Source: Sphingopyxis solisilvae
GTDB taxonomy: Bacteria; Pseudomonadota; Alphaproteobacteria; Sphingomonadales; Sphingomonadaceae
Length of the DNA stretch: 64,000 nucleotides
Reading direction: 5' to 3'
Assembly: GCF_015475875.1 (NCBI RefSeq)
Contig: NZ_JADKYM010000011.1
Span: 1-64,000, forward strand
The stretch's first letter is position 1; every line of letters starts with the position of its first letter. Under the pieces are notes generated by a model that did not search any database, was not told the DNA's origin, and saw only the letters and a list, made by a program, of their open reading frames with translations. The translations under genes were made by a program, and so were the position numbers. This document shows positions 25,933-33,197 of this stretch, in pieces.

Positions 25933-28221
25933 ATGGTGGGCATTCGCGACACGGCTCTGAAAAAGAAATCGCGCCTGCCGCAGGTCAGCCGCCGCCAGAT
26001 GCTGGTCGGCGCCACCGCGGCCGGCGGTCTCGCGATCGCGTGGAGCCTGTGGCCGCGCGATTATCAGCCCAACCTGACCGCCGCGCCCGACGAACATATC
26101 TTCAACGCCTTTCTGAAGATCGGCGACGACGGGCGGATCAGCGCGATCGTCCCCCAATGCGAGATGGGTCAGGGCGTCACGACCTTGCTGCCCCAGATCA
26201 TGGCCGACGAACTGGGTGCCGACTGGCGCACGGTCGCGGTCGAAACCGCGCCGATCAGCCCGCTCTACGCCAATACCTTGCTGGTCAACGAAGACAGCGC
26301 GCTGTTCATGCCGCGCGCCGGCGTTCCCGATTTTGTCGCCGACGTGCGCAGCTGGGCGCGCCGCGAATGGGCGGTGCGCCACGCGGTGATGCTGACCGCG
26401 AACAGCTCGTCGGTGCGAATGTTCGAGGGACCGTGCCGCGCCGCCGCGGCGCAGGCGCGCGCGCTGTTGATGATGGCGGCGGCAAAGCGCTGGGATGCCG
26501 ATTGGGCCGATTGCGATACGCAGGACGGTTTCGTCACGCTGGGCAAGCGGAAATTGCGCTTTGGCGAGGTCGCGGCCGCCGCCGCGCTGCTCGAACCGCC
26601 CGCCGAACCCGTCTATCGCGCCAGTAGTGGTGACCCGCTGTACGGGAAGGAACTGACCCGCCTCGACCTGCCGGCAAAGGTCGACGGGTCGGCCAATTAT
26701 GCCGGCGACATCCGCCTGCCCGACATGGTGTTCGCCGCGATCCGCCAGGGACCGATCGGCGCGACCCGCCTGAAAAGCATCGACCGCAAGGCGGGCATGG
26801 CCTCCCCCGGTCTGCTGCACATCGTCACGCACGACCGCTGGATCGCGACCGTCGCGCGCAACTGGTGGGCGGCCAACCGCGCGCTCGACCGCTTTGCACC
26901 GGTGTTCGAGACGACCGGCACACCGGTATCGACCGACCGCATCGACGCGGCGCTGAAACAGGCCCTCAAGGACGGGGGCTACCGGATCAGCAGCACCGGC
27001 GACGTCGCCGAAGCGATGACCGGGCGCAACCGCATCACCGCCGAATATGCCGTCGCGCCCGCGCTCCACGCACCGATCGAAACGCGCACCGCCACCGCCG
27101 CCCCCGACGGTAGCAGGCTGCGCGTCTGGGTGGCGACGCAGGCGCCCGCGCAGTGCCGCGATGCGGTCGCGCGCGCGACCGGTCTGTCGTCCGAAAATGT
27201 CGTGCTGTTCCCGATGATGGCGGGCGGCTCGTTCGACGCCTGCCTCGACCATAGCGTCGCGGTGCAGGCCGCGATCATCGCGCTGCAGATCAAGCGCCCC
27301 GTCCAGCTCGCCTGGTCGCGCGCCGAGGAGATCATGCGCCTGCCGCCCCGCGCCCCGGCGCGGGCGCGGCTGAGCGCGACGCTGAACGCCGCGGGCGGGA
27401 TCGACGCGCTGGTGTCGCGCATCGCCGTCCCCGCCACCAACCACGAGGTGCGCGCGCGGCTGTTCGACAATGTGCCCGCCAACGTCGCGCAGCGCGCCGC
27501 GGTCGGCAGCGCCGACGCCGCCGCGGTCGAGGGTGCCGCCAGCAGCTACGCCATCCCGCACCATGCGGTCGACCATTGCCCCGCCGACATCGGGCTGCCG
27601 ACCGGGCGCTGGCGCGGCAATGCCGACAGCTACACCGCCTTTTTCACCGAATGCTTCATCGACGAACTGGCGGCGCGCGCCGGTACCGACGCACTGTCCT
27701 ATCGCATGGCGATGCTCGGCGACGCGCCGCGGCTCGCGCGCTGCCTGCTCACCGCGACCAGTCTCGGCGGCTGGGAAGGCGGGATGTCGGGCGCCGCGCA
27801 GGGGCTGGCCTGTCATGCCATGCGCGGCAGCCATATCGCGCTGATGGCGACCGCGCGGCAGAGCGACCGGGGGCTGCAGGTCGAACAGCTGGTTGCGGTG
27901 GTGGACGCCGGGCGGATCGTCAACCCTGCGGTCGCGCGGCAACAGATCGAGGGCGGGCTGATATTCGGTCTCGCCGCCGCGGTCGGTGCAACAACCGATT
28001 ATGACGGCGGCGTCGCAACCGCGCGCCGGCTCGGCCAGCTCGGCCTGCCGCGCCTGTCGCAGACGCCGCAAATTCTGGTCGAGCTGGTCGAAAGCGACCG
28101 CGCGCCCGGCGGGCTGGGCGAGATCGCCGTGCCGGTCGTCGCGCCCGCGATCGCCAATGCGATGTTCGCCGCGACCGGCCGCCGCATTCGCCGCCTGCCG
28201 CTTTCGGCGGACCCGCTATGA
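25933..28221 (+). CDS. Molybdopterin-dependent oxidoreductase, large-subunit type (IorB-like), exported by Tat
   Basis: 762 residues from the ATG at 25933. The N-terminus carries a twin-arginine signal (QVSRRQMLVGATAAGGLAIAW), as in periplasmic isoquinoline/aldehyde dehydrogenase beta subunits. Cofactor-domain pieces: PQCEMGQGVTTLLPQIMADELG, YAVAPALHAPIETRTATA, VWVATQAPAQCRDA, and the C-terminal catalytic glutamate in APGGLGEIAVPVVAPAIANA. The usual GGGFG loop reads AGGSFDA here. No [2Fe-2S] subunit gene is adjacent, which is unusual. Its stop overlaps hemH by 4 nt. Substrate unknown. Family assignment is firm, activity less so. Confidence 0.85.
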   Translation: MVGIRDTALKKKSRLPQVSRRQMLVGATAAGGLAIAWSLWPRDYQPNLTAAPDEHIFNAFLKIGDDGRISAIVPQCEMGQGVTTLLPQIMADELGADWRTVAVETAPISPLYANTLLVNEDSALFMPRAGVPDFVADVRSWARREWAVRHAVMLTANSSSVRMFEGPCRAAAAQARALLMMAAAKRWDADWADCDTQDGFVTLGKRKLRFGEVAAAAALLEPPAEPVYRASSGDPLYGKELTRLDLPAKVDGSANYAGDIRLPDMVFAAIRQGPIGATRLKSIDRKAGMASPGLLHIVTHDRWIATVARNWWAANRALDRFAPVFETTGTPVSTDRIDAALKQALKDGGYRISSTGDVAEAMTGRNRITAEYAVAPALHAPIETRTATAAPDGSRLRVWVATQAPAQCRDAVARATGLSSENVVLFPMMAGGSFDACLDHSVAVQAAIIALQIKRPVQLAWSRAEEIMRLPPRAPARARLSATLNAAGGIDALVSRIAVPATNHEVRARLFDNVPANVAQRAAVGSADAAAVEGAASSYAIPHHAVDHCPADIGLPTGRWRGNADSYTAFFTECFIDELAARAGTDALSYRMAMLGDAPRLARCLLTATSLGGWEGGMSGAAQGLACHAMRGSHIALMATARQSDRGLQVEQLVAVVDAGRIVNPAVARQQIEGGLIFGLAAAVGATTDYDGGVATARRLGQLGLPRLSQTPQILVELVESDRAPGGLGEIAVPVVAPAIANAMFAATGRRIRRLPLSADPL

Positions 28222-29213
28222 CCCTGCCCCCCGATCATCCCCCCGTCGTCGCGCCGCAGATCGGCGTATTGCTCGTCAACCTCGGCACCCCCGACGCGCC
28301 CGATGCGCCGTCGGTGCGCCGCTACCTCGCGCAGTTCCTGTCCGACCGCCGCGTCGTCGAAATCCCGCCGATCCTGTGGCAACCGATCCTGCGCGGGATC
28401 ATCCTGACGACGCGGCCAAAGAAGTCGGCGCACGCCTATGCGCAGGTGTGGACCGACGACGGCTCGCCGCTCGCTGCGATCACCCGCGCGCAAAGCGCGG
28501 CGTTGCAGGGCGTGTTCGGCGATGCGGTGCAGGTCGCGTACGCCATGCGCTACGGCAAACCCGCCATCGGTTCCGCAATCGATGCGCTGGTCGCGACGGG
28601 GTGTCGGCGCATCCTGATCGCGCCGCTCTACCCGCAATATTGCGCCGCGACGACGGCGACGGTGGTCGATGCGGTGGGCGAGCATCTCAAGACGCTGCGC
28701 TGGCAACCGGCGCTGCGCTATCTGCCGCCCTATCACGACGATCCGGCCTACATCGCCGCGCTGACGGCATCGGTCGAGGCGGGGCTGGCGGCGCTCGACT
28801 TCACCCCCGACGTGCTGCTCGCCAGCTTTCACGGGATGCCCGAACGCACGCTGCATCTGGGCGATCCCTATCATTGCCAGTGCCGCAAGACCGCGCGACT
28901 GCTGTCCGAAGCGCTGGACCGTCCGGTCGAGGTCGCGTTCCAGTCGCGATTCGGGCGCGCCAAATGGCTCGAACCCGCGACCGACACGCAGCTTGAAGCA
29001 TTTGGCAAAGCAGGCAAAAGCGTCGCGGTCTTCGCGCCCGGCTTTTCCGCCGATTGCCTCGAAACGCTCGAGGAACTGGCCATCCGCGGCAAGGAACAGT
29101 TTGCGGCGGCGGGCGGCACTCGCTTTGCCTACCTCCCCTGCCTCAACGCCGATGCGCCGGGCATGGCGATGATCGAGGCGCTGGTCCGGCGCGAGCTCGC
29201 GGGCTGGCTTTAA
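28218..29213 (+). CDS. hemH: Ferrochelatase
   Basis: Inserts Fe2+ into protoporphyrin IX, the last step of heme synthesis. 331 residues, standard. GVLLVNLGTPDAPDAPSVRRYLAQFLSD at the N-terminus, ILIAPLYPQYCAATTATVVDA, the active-site histidine segment VLLASFHGMPERTL and FSADCLETLEELA near the end. The start ATG overlaps the stop of the molybdopterin enzyme, so translation is coupled. Confidence 0.96.
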   Translation: MTLPPDHPPVVAPQIGVLLVNLGTPDAPDAPSVRRYLAQFLSDRRVVEIPPILWQPILRGIILTTRPKKSAHAYAQVWTDDGSPLAAITRAQSAALQGVFGDAVQVAYAMRYGKPAIGSAIDALVATGCRRILIAPLYPQYCAATTATVVDAVGEHLKTLRWQPALRYLPPYHDDPAYIAALTASVEAGLAALDFTPDVLLASFHGMPERTLHLGDPYHCQCRKTARLLSEALDRPVEVAFQSRFGRAKWLEPATDTQLEAFGKAGKSVAVFAPGFSADCLETLEELAIRGKEQFAAAGGTRFAYLPCLNADAPGMAMIEALVRRELAGWL

Positions 29214-29313
29214 CGCCGCAAACGCTTCGCTTACCAACTGTTTAGGTCCGCCTGCTAGATTGCTCCGCCAAGGTGCCGAAATGGCGCCATGATGCGCGGT
29301 TTGGAGGTTGGCG

Positions 29314-30861
29314 ATGAACCAGGTTGAAACGGCGGCGCTGATGCTGGCCGCGGTCACGCTGGCCTTCGTTGCGCTCGCGCTTGCCATCTGGTGGCGGCGC
29401 CGTCCGCGCGCCGCACCCGCGGCGCCGCGTGCGCCACGCGACGTCCGCCTGCCCAAATTATCGTTCCAGACCAGATCCAAAACCGAGGCCGCCCCGGTCG
29501 AGATCGCGCCGTCGCGACTTGCCCGGATCAGCGGCAAGGTCGTCGCCGAGCCCATGCTCGCTCCCGCCGACGAACCGCAAGACCCCCTGCCTGCCGCAGC
29601 CGAAACGCCGCACATGGTCGAGGCAGAGCTCGAGGCGCGGGCGGCGGCGGTCGAGGAACAGGCGCACCGGGCGGACGCTGTCGAAACCGTGAGTGTCCGG
29701 CTCGTGCCCCAAATTCCGCCGCGCGATGCGATCCTGACCAGCAGCTGGCTCGGTGGACGGCCGCGGCTGCCCGCCGGCATGGACTGGCCGCTGATCGACG
29801 GCGAACCCGCCGACTTTCTGGCGCAGATCGACTGTACGCAGTTGCCGCCCGACCTGTGGAACGGGCTCGGTCCGCGGCAGGGAGCACTCGCTTTTTTCAT
29901 CCACCGGCGCGGATACCGGATGCGCGTACTGCATCTCCACGATGCCGATATTCCGGTGCCGCCGCCGCGCGCGCTCGACGATCCCGACGGTTGGCTCGGC
30001 CCGCACGGCGCCATGCGCTTCGGCGACCTCGACCCCTTTGCCATCCGCGCCTTTCCCGAATGGCCGGTCGATGTGGTCACCGTATCTCCGGGCGGCGTCG
30101 ATCCGCGCGTTGAATCCGCCGACGATGCAGTCGCGGCGCTGTACGACCGCGGCTATGATATCGCCGACCCCGCCTTTCATCCCTTCGACTGGGGCAGTAT
30201 GACGGCGATGCTGGCGGTGCTCGAAATGCGCCTCGACCGCCTGACCACCGATGCCACCCCGCCGCCGGGTGCCGCCGCCGCCGATATCGTCGCCTGCGAA
30301 CAGCGCGCCGCCGCCAACCGCGAGGCCCGCGCCCGCGCCGAGGAAATTATCGCGATCGTTCGCGAAAGCGCGGTCCGCGAATCCTTTTCAGCGACCGACA
30401 CGACCGCGGTGATGGCGGCGCTGCACGCGATCCGCTGGGTCAAGGCGGTCCACCGCCTCGACCCCGACACGGGTGCCGAGACGCACGAAATGGTCACCCT
30501 GCCGCTCACCACCCACCGCGCCGATGCGCCGTTGTGGGTGCATGATTATCAAACGATCCTGTTCGACCGCGCAAAACACGCCTGGTGCGCCAACCCGGAC
30601 AGCCTGTCGGCGCCGATGCGCGCCTTTTACGAACCCTGGTGGCAGGAACTCGCCGCGCGCGAAATGGCGGCGATGGGTCACGAGCCGTTCCGCTATATCC
30701 ACGATTTCGACGAGGATCGCGACGCGGTGCTGATCGAACTGCCGACGAGCGGGTTGATGAGCCGCTTGTTCGGCGACAACGACCATCTGGTCGTCACGAT
30801 CGACAAGGCCGACCTCGCGATTGGCGACTTCACCAAATTGCGCGTGCAGGTGAGCAGCTAG
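29314..30861 (+). CDS. DUF1963 (YwqG-like) domain membrane-anchored protein
   Basis: 515 residues from the ATG at 29314, with GGAGG eight nt upstream. One N-terminal membrane helix (ALMLAAVTLAFVALALAIWWRRR), a disordered Ala/Pro-rich stretch (to about 150), then a domain opening SSWLGGRPRLPAGMDWPLIDGEPADFLAQIDCTQLP, the hallmark of DUF1963/YwqG proteins. The C-terminal half contains LFGDNDHLVVTIDKADLAIGDFTKL. The function of the family is unknown. Monocistronic. A TTAC-N7-TTAG box lies 70 bp upstream. Confidence 0.8.
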   Translation: MNQVETAALMLAAVTLAFVALALAIWWRRRPRAAPAAPRAPRDVRLPKLSFQTRSKTEAAPVEIAPSRLARISGKVVAEPMLAPADEPQDPLPAAAETPHMVEAELEARAAAVEEQAHRADAVETVSVRLVPQIPPRDAILTSSWLGGRPRLPAGMDWPLIDGEPADFLAQIDCTQLPPDLWNGLGPRQGALAFFIHRRGYRMRVLHLHDADIPVPPPRALDDPDGWLGPHGAMRFGDLDPFAIRAFPEWPVDVVTVSPGGVDPRVESADDAVAALYDRGYDIADPAFHPFDWGSMTAMLAVLEMRLDRLTTDATPPPGAAAADIVACEQRAAANREARARAEEIIAIVRESAVRESFSATDTTAVMAALHAIRWVKAVHRLDPDTGAETHEMVTLPLTTHRADAPLWVHDYQTILFDRAKHAWCANPDSLSAPMRAFYEPWWQELAAREMAAMGHEPFRYIHDFDEDRDAVLIELPTSGLMSRLFGDNDHLVVTIDKADLAIGDFTKLRVQVSS

Positions 30862-30881
30862 TCCGCTGATTAGCCTTTCGA

Positions 30882-30897
30882 TTGACGTTCCGGTCAA
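30882..30897. promoter_or_regulatory. 16-bp palindrome TTGAC-N6-GTCAA upstream of phbB
   Basis: TTGACGTTCCGGTCAA has perfect 5-bp arms and lies 61 bp before the phbB start. It matches the layout of the site before the acyl-CoA thioesterase (15104-15119). Candidate shared operator for lipid-metabolism genes. Confidence 0.5.
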
Positions 30898-30958
30898 CTT
30901 GCAGCGTCCCGCACCGCGCCCTAGTCTGGCGCGACAATGATGTGGGAGAGTTTGATTC

Positions 30959-31681
30959 ATGGCACGCGTAGCAATCGTCACCGGCGGCAGCCGGGGCATC
31001 GGGGAGGCGATCAGCCTTAAATTGCAGGAACAGGGCGTCACCGTCGTCGCCAACTATGGCGGCAATGACGACAAGGCGCGCGAGTTCACCGACCGCACCG
31101 GGATCAAGACGTACAAATGGGACGTCGGCGACCATCAGGCCTGCCTCGACGGCTGCGCGCGCGTCGCGGCCGAAGTCGGCCCCGTCGACATCGTCGTCAA
31201 CAACGCCGGCATCACCCGCGACGGCACCCTCGCGCGGATGAGCTATGACGACTGGCACGACGTGATGCGCATCAACCTGGGTGGCTGTTTCAACATGGCC
31301 AAAGCGTGTTTCCCCGGCATGGTCGAGCGCGGCTGGGGCCGCATCGTCAATATCGGGTCGATCAACGGGCAGGCGGGCCAATATGGTCAGGTCAATTATG
31401 CCGCCGCGAAATCGGGCATCCATGGCTTCACCAAGGCGCTGGCGCAGGAAGGCGCCAAAAAGGGCGTGACGGTCAACGCGATCGCGCCGGGCTATATCGA
31501 CACCGACATGGTCGCCGCGGTGCCGCCGCAGGTGTTGGAAAAGATCGTCGCGAAGATTCCGGTCGGGCGGCTCGGTCAGGCGGACGAAATCGCGCGCGGC
31601 GTCGCGTTTTTGTGCAGCGAGGATGCCGGGTTTGTGACCGGGTCGACGATGTCGATCAATGGCGGGCAGCATATGTATTGA
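30959..31681 (+). CDS. phbB: Acetoacetyl-CoA reductase (SDR family)
   Basis: Reduces acetoacetyl-CoA to 3-hydroxybutyryl-CoA with NADPH for polyhydroxybutyrate. 240 residues. Cofactor motif VTGGSRGIGE (8-16), NNAG (81-84), catalytic Ser134, Tyr147 and Lys151 (NYAAAKSG), and the characteristic end GSTMSINGGQHMY. It closely resembles PhaB/PhbB rather than FabG by that C-terminus. The usual partners phaA and phaC are not adjacent. ATG at 30959 with GGGAGAG upstream. Confidence 0.93.
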   Translation: MARVAIVTGGSRGIGEAISLKLQEQGVTVVANYGGNDDKAREFTDRTGIKTYKWDVGDHQACLDGCARVAAEVGPVDIVVNNAGITRDGTLARMSYDDWHDVMRINLGGCFNMAKACFPGMVERGWGRIVNIGSINGQAGQYGQVNYAAAKSGIHGFTKALAQEGAKKGVTVNAIAPGYIDTDMVAAVPPQVLEKIVAKIPVGRLGQADEIARGVAFLCSEDAGFVTGSTMSINGGQHMY

Positions 31682-31894
31682 CGGGCCGAGGGCGCTAGCG
31701 AAGGCGTTCGCGTCAGCGAACGACGAGCTGGCAACCGGTGGCGCAGCCACGGCCCGGCACGGCCAGCGGGGCGGCGATCCGAAAGGTCGCCGAACCCGTC
31801 TGACGGCAAGCGGCGGCTTTGCCGCCGCTCCCACCCCCGACGCCAGGCTGAGGGGCATCTCGACTTCGCTCGATGCGAACGGCTAAGGACAGGC
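31682..31894. other. Intergenic spacer with short hairpins, 213 bp
   Basis: Contains GCGTTCGCGTCAGCGAACGAC and AGCGGCGGCTTTGCCGCCGCT hairpins without a T run, and a TCGACTTCGCTCGA tract. Open frames here have no family character and look like non-coding repeat remnants. Confidence 0.45.
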
Positions 31895-32128
31895 ATGGCG
31901 GACCACCCCCTCCATCCCCCCGTCAAGCGCTCGGTGACGATCGCGGGCCACCCGACCTCGATCAGCCTCGAACCGATGTTCTGGGACGCGCTGGAGGCCG
32001 AAGCAGCGCGCCAGGCGCTCCCCGTCAACGCGCTCGTCGCGCGCATCGATGTCGAGCGGATGGAAGCCGACGATCCGCCGAACCTGACCTCCGCGATCCG
32101 GCAGTGGTTATGGCGGGGGCGTGATTAA
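31895..32128 (+). CDS. Ribbon-helix-helix domain protein
   Basis: 77 residues. KRSVTIAGHPTSISLEPMFWDALEAEA is the beta strand and first helix of a ribbon-helix-helix fold (RHH_4 type), followed by ALPVNALVARIDVERM and a short C-terminus (NLTSAIRQWLWRGRD). Related small proteins in alphaproteobacteria are called DNA-binding regulators, though no target is known. Overlaps tail to tail by 21 bp with a micro-ORF on the other strand. Confidence 0.88.
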   Translation: MADHPLHPPVKRSVTIAGHPTSISLEPMFWDALEAEAARQALPVNALVARIDVERMEADDPPNLTSAIRQWLWRGRD

Positions 32129-32218
32129 GTCGCCGTGAATGAACATGCCGTTGAAGAACACAAGCAGGTAGAAGACAATGATCGCTACGACGATCACGAC
32201 ACACCCGCGGCGATCCAT
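32108..32218 (-). CDS. 36-residue predicted single-span membrane micro-protein
   Basis: ATG at 32218 with AGGGGG upstream, stop TAA at 32108-32110. The translation begins MDRRGC, continues as one hydrophobic helix (VVIVVAIIVFYLLVFFNGMF) and ends HGDLITPPP. Positive residues before and an acidic residue after the helix fit an N-in orientation. It begins 11 nt after the stop of the ATP-grasp gene in the same direction, so it is probably cotranscribed. No function can be assigned. Confidence 0.6.
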   Translation of the reverse strand: MDRRGCVVIVVAIIVFYLLVFFNGMFIHGDLITPPP

Positions 32219-32229
32219 GCTCCGACCCC

Positions 32230-33093
32230 CTAGCCGACCAAGGCCCGCGCCACCGCCACCCCGAACGCCGCGCCCTTGTCGGGGGCGTGATGCAGGAACA
32301 GCGAGGGTTCGATCAGTTCGAGCTCCATGATGTGCGGCTTCCCCGCCGCATCGCCCACCATATCGACGCGCGCATAGACCGGCGGAGCGGGGGCCGCAGC
32401 CAGAGCGGCCGCGGCCAGCGCCTGCGCGGCATCGTTCGCTTCCCAGCCCGTCTCGCGCCCGCCGAACTGCTCCTGGACGCGGAAATCGCCGCTGGCAGGA
32501 CGCTTGACGATCGCGTGGCTGAATTTGCCGGCGAAGAAGAACAGCGAAAACTCGCCGTCGGTCAGGATTCCAGGCATCAGCGGTTGCACGAGGCGGCGCT
32601 GGCCGCGCGCATCGGTGGGAATTTCGTCGTCCGCGGTGAGACGGTGGGTGCCGTCAGCGCCGCCCGAAATCGCGGGCTTGATGACGACCTCTTCCGCGCC
32701 GAGTTGGTCGCGGGCCGTGGCAAGGCTGGCATCGTCCAGCGCCGAAACCTCGACCGTCGGCACCACCGCCACACCCTTGCCGCTGAGTTCGCCCAGATAC
32801 GCCTTGTCGCTGTTCCAGCGCAGCACCGGCACCGGATTGGCGACCGGCAAAGCTTCGGCCTCCAGCCGGTCGAGCAGCGTATACCAGGCCGCGACATCGC
32901 GTTGATAACCCCAGGCGAACAGCGGCAGGATCAGGTCATAACCCGACAGGTCGCCGGGATCGGTCCACACCCGCTGTTCGACGATCAATCCCGCCGCGGT
33001 CAGCGCCGCCGCCTTGCGCGCAAAGGCGGGCTGCCATTTCTCGTAATAGTCGGGCGCCGGGACCAGGATCGCGACGCGGGGCTGGTAGGGCAT
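32230..33093 (-). CDS. ATP-grasp domain protein (RimK/glutathione-synthetase-like)
   Basis: 287 residues. Opens PRVAILVPAPDYYEKWQPAFARKAAALTAAG, a pre-ATP-grasp domain. The central ATP-grasp region has VPVLRWNSDKAYLGELSGKGV and EEVVIKPAISGGADGTHRL, then FFAGKFSHAIVKRP. The last part, ARVDMVGDAAGKPHIMELELIEPSLFLHHAPDKGAAFGVAVARA, carries the Asp/Glu/Asn-type metal ligands. Probably forms an amide from a carboxylate and an amine; substrates unknown. The closest known layouts are glutathione-synthetase-like and cycloserine-synthetase-like ligases. Leads the micro-ORF. Confidence 0.8.
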   Translation of the reverse strand: MPYQPRVAILVPAPDYYEKWQPAFARKAAALTAAGLIVEQRVWTDPGDLSGYDLILPLFAWGYQRDVAAWYTLLDRLEAEALPVANPVPVLRWNSDKAYLGELSGKGVAVVPTVEVSALDDASLATARDQLGAEEVVIKPAISGGADGTHRLTADDEIPTDARGQRRLVQPLMPGILTDGEFSLFFFAGKFSHAIVKRPASGDFRVQEQFGGRETGWEANDAAQALAAAALAAAPAPPVYARVDMVGDAAGKPHIMELELIEPSLFLHHAPDKGAAFGVAVARALVG

Positions 33094-33113
33094 TTCAACT
33101 CCACCTTAAAATC

Positions 33114-33190
33114 CGTCATTGCGAGCGAAGCGAAGCAATCCAGCGCGGTTTACGCGCACTCTGGATTGCTTCGCTTCGCTCGCAATGACG
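33114..33190. repeat. Dispersed palindromic element, family C, copy 2 (perfect 30-bp stem)
   Basis: CGTCATTGCGAGCGAAGCGA... at 33114-33143 is the exact reverse complement of 33161-33190, with a 17-nt loop containing GGTTTACGCGCAC. It lies between the stop of the glutamate dehydrogenase and the start of the ATP-grasp gene. Copy 1 at 9075-9157 has the loop in the opposite orientation. Confidence 0.92.
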
Positions 33191-33197
33191 GCTATAT

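Noticed and set aside
25690-30080. 793- and 693-codon minus-strand ORFs opposite the molybdopterin enzyme and hemH
   Set aside because: Shadow frames; they cross gene boundaries and have no recognisable domain.
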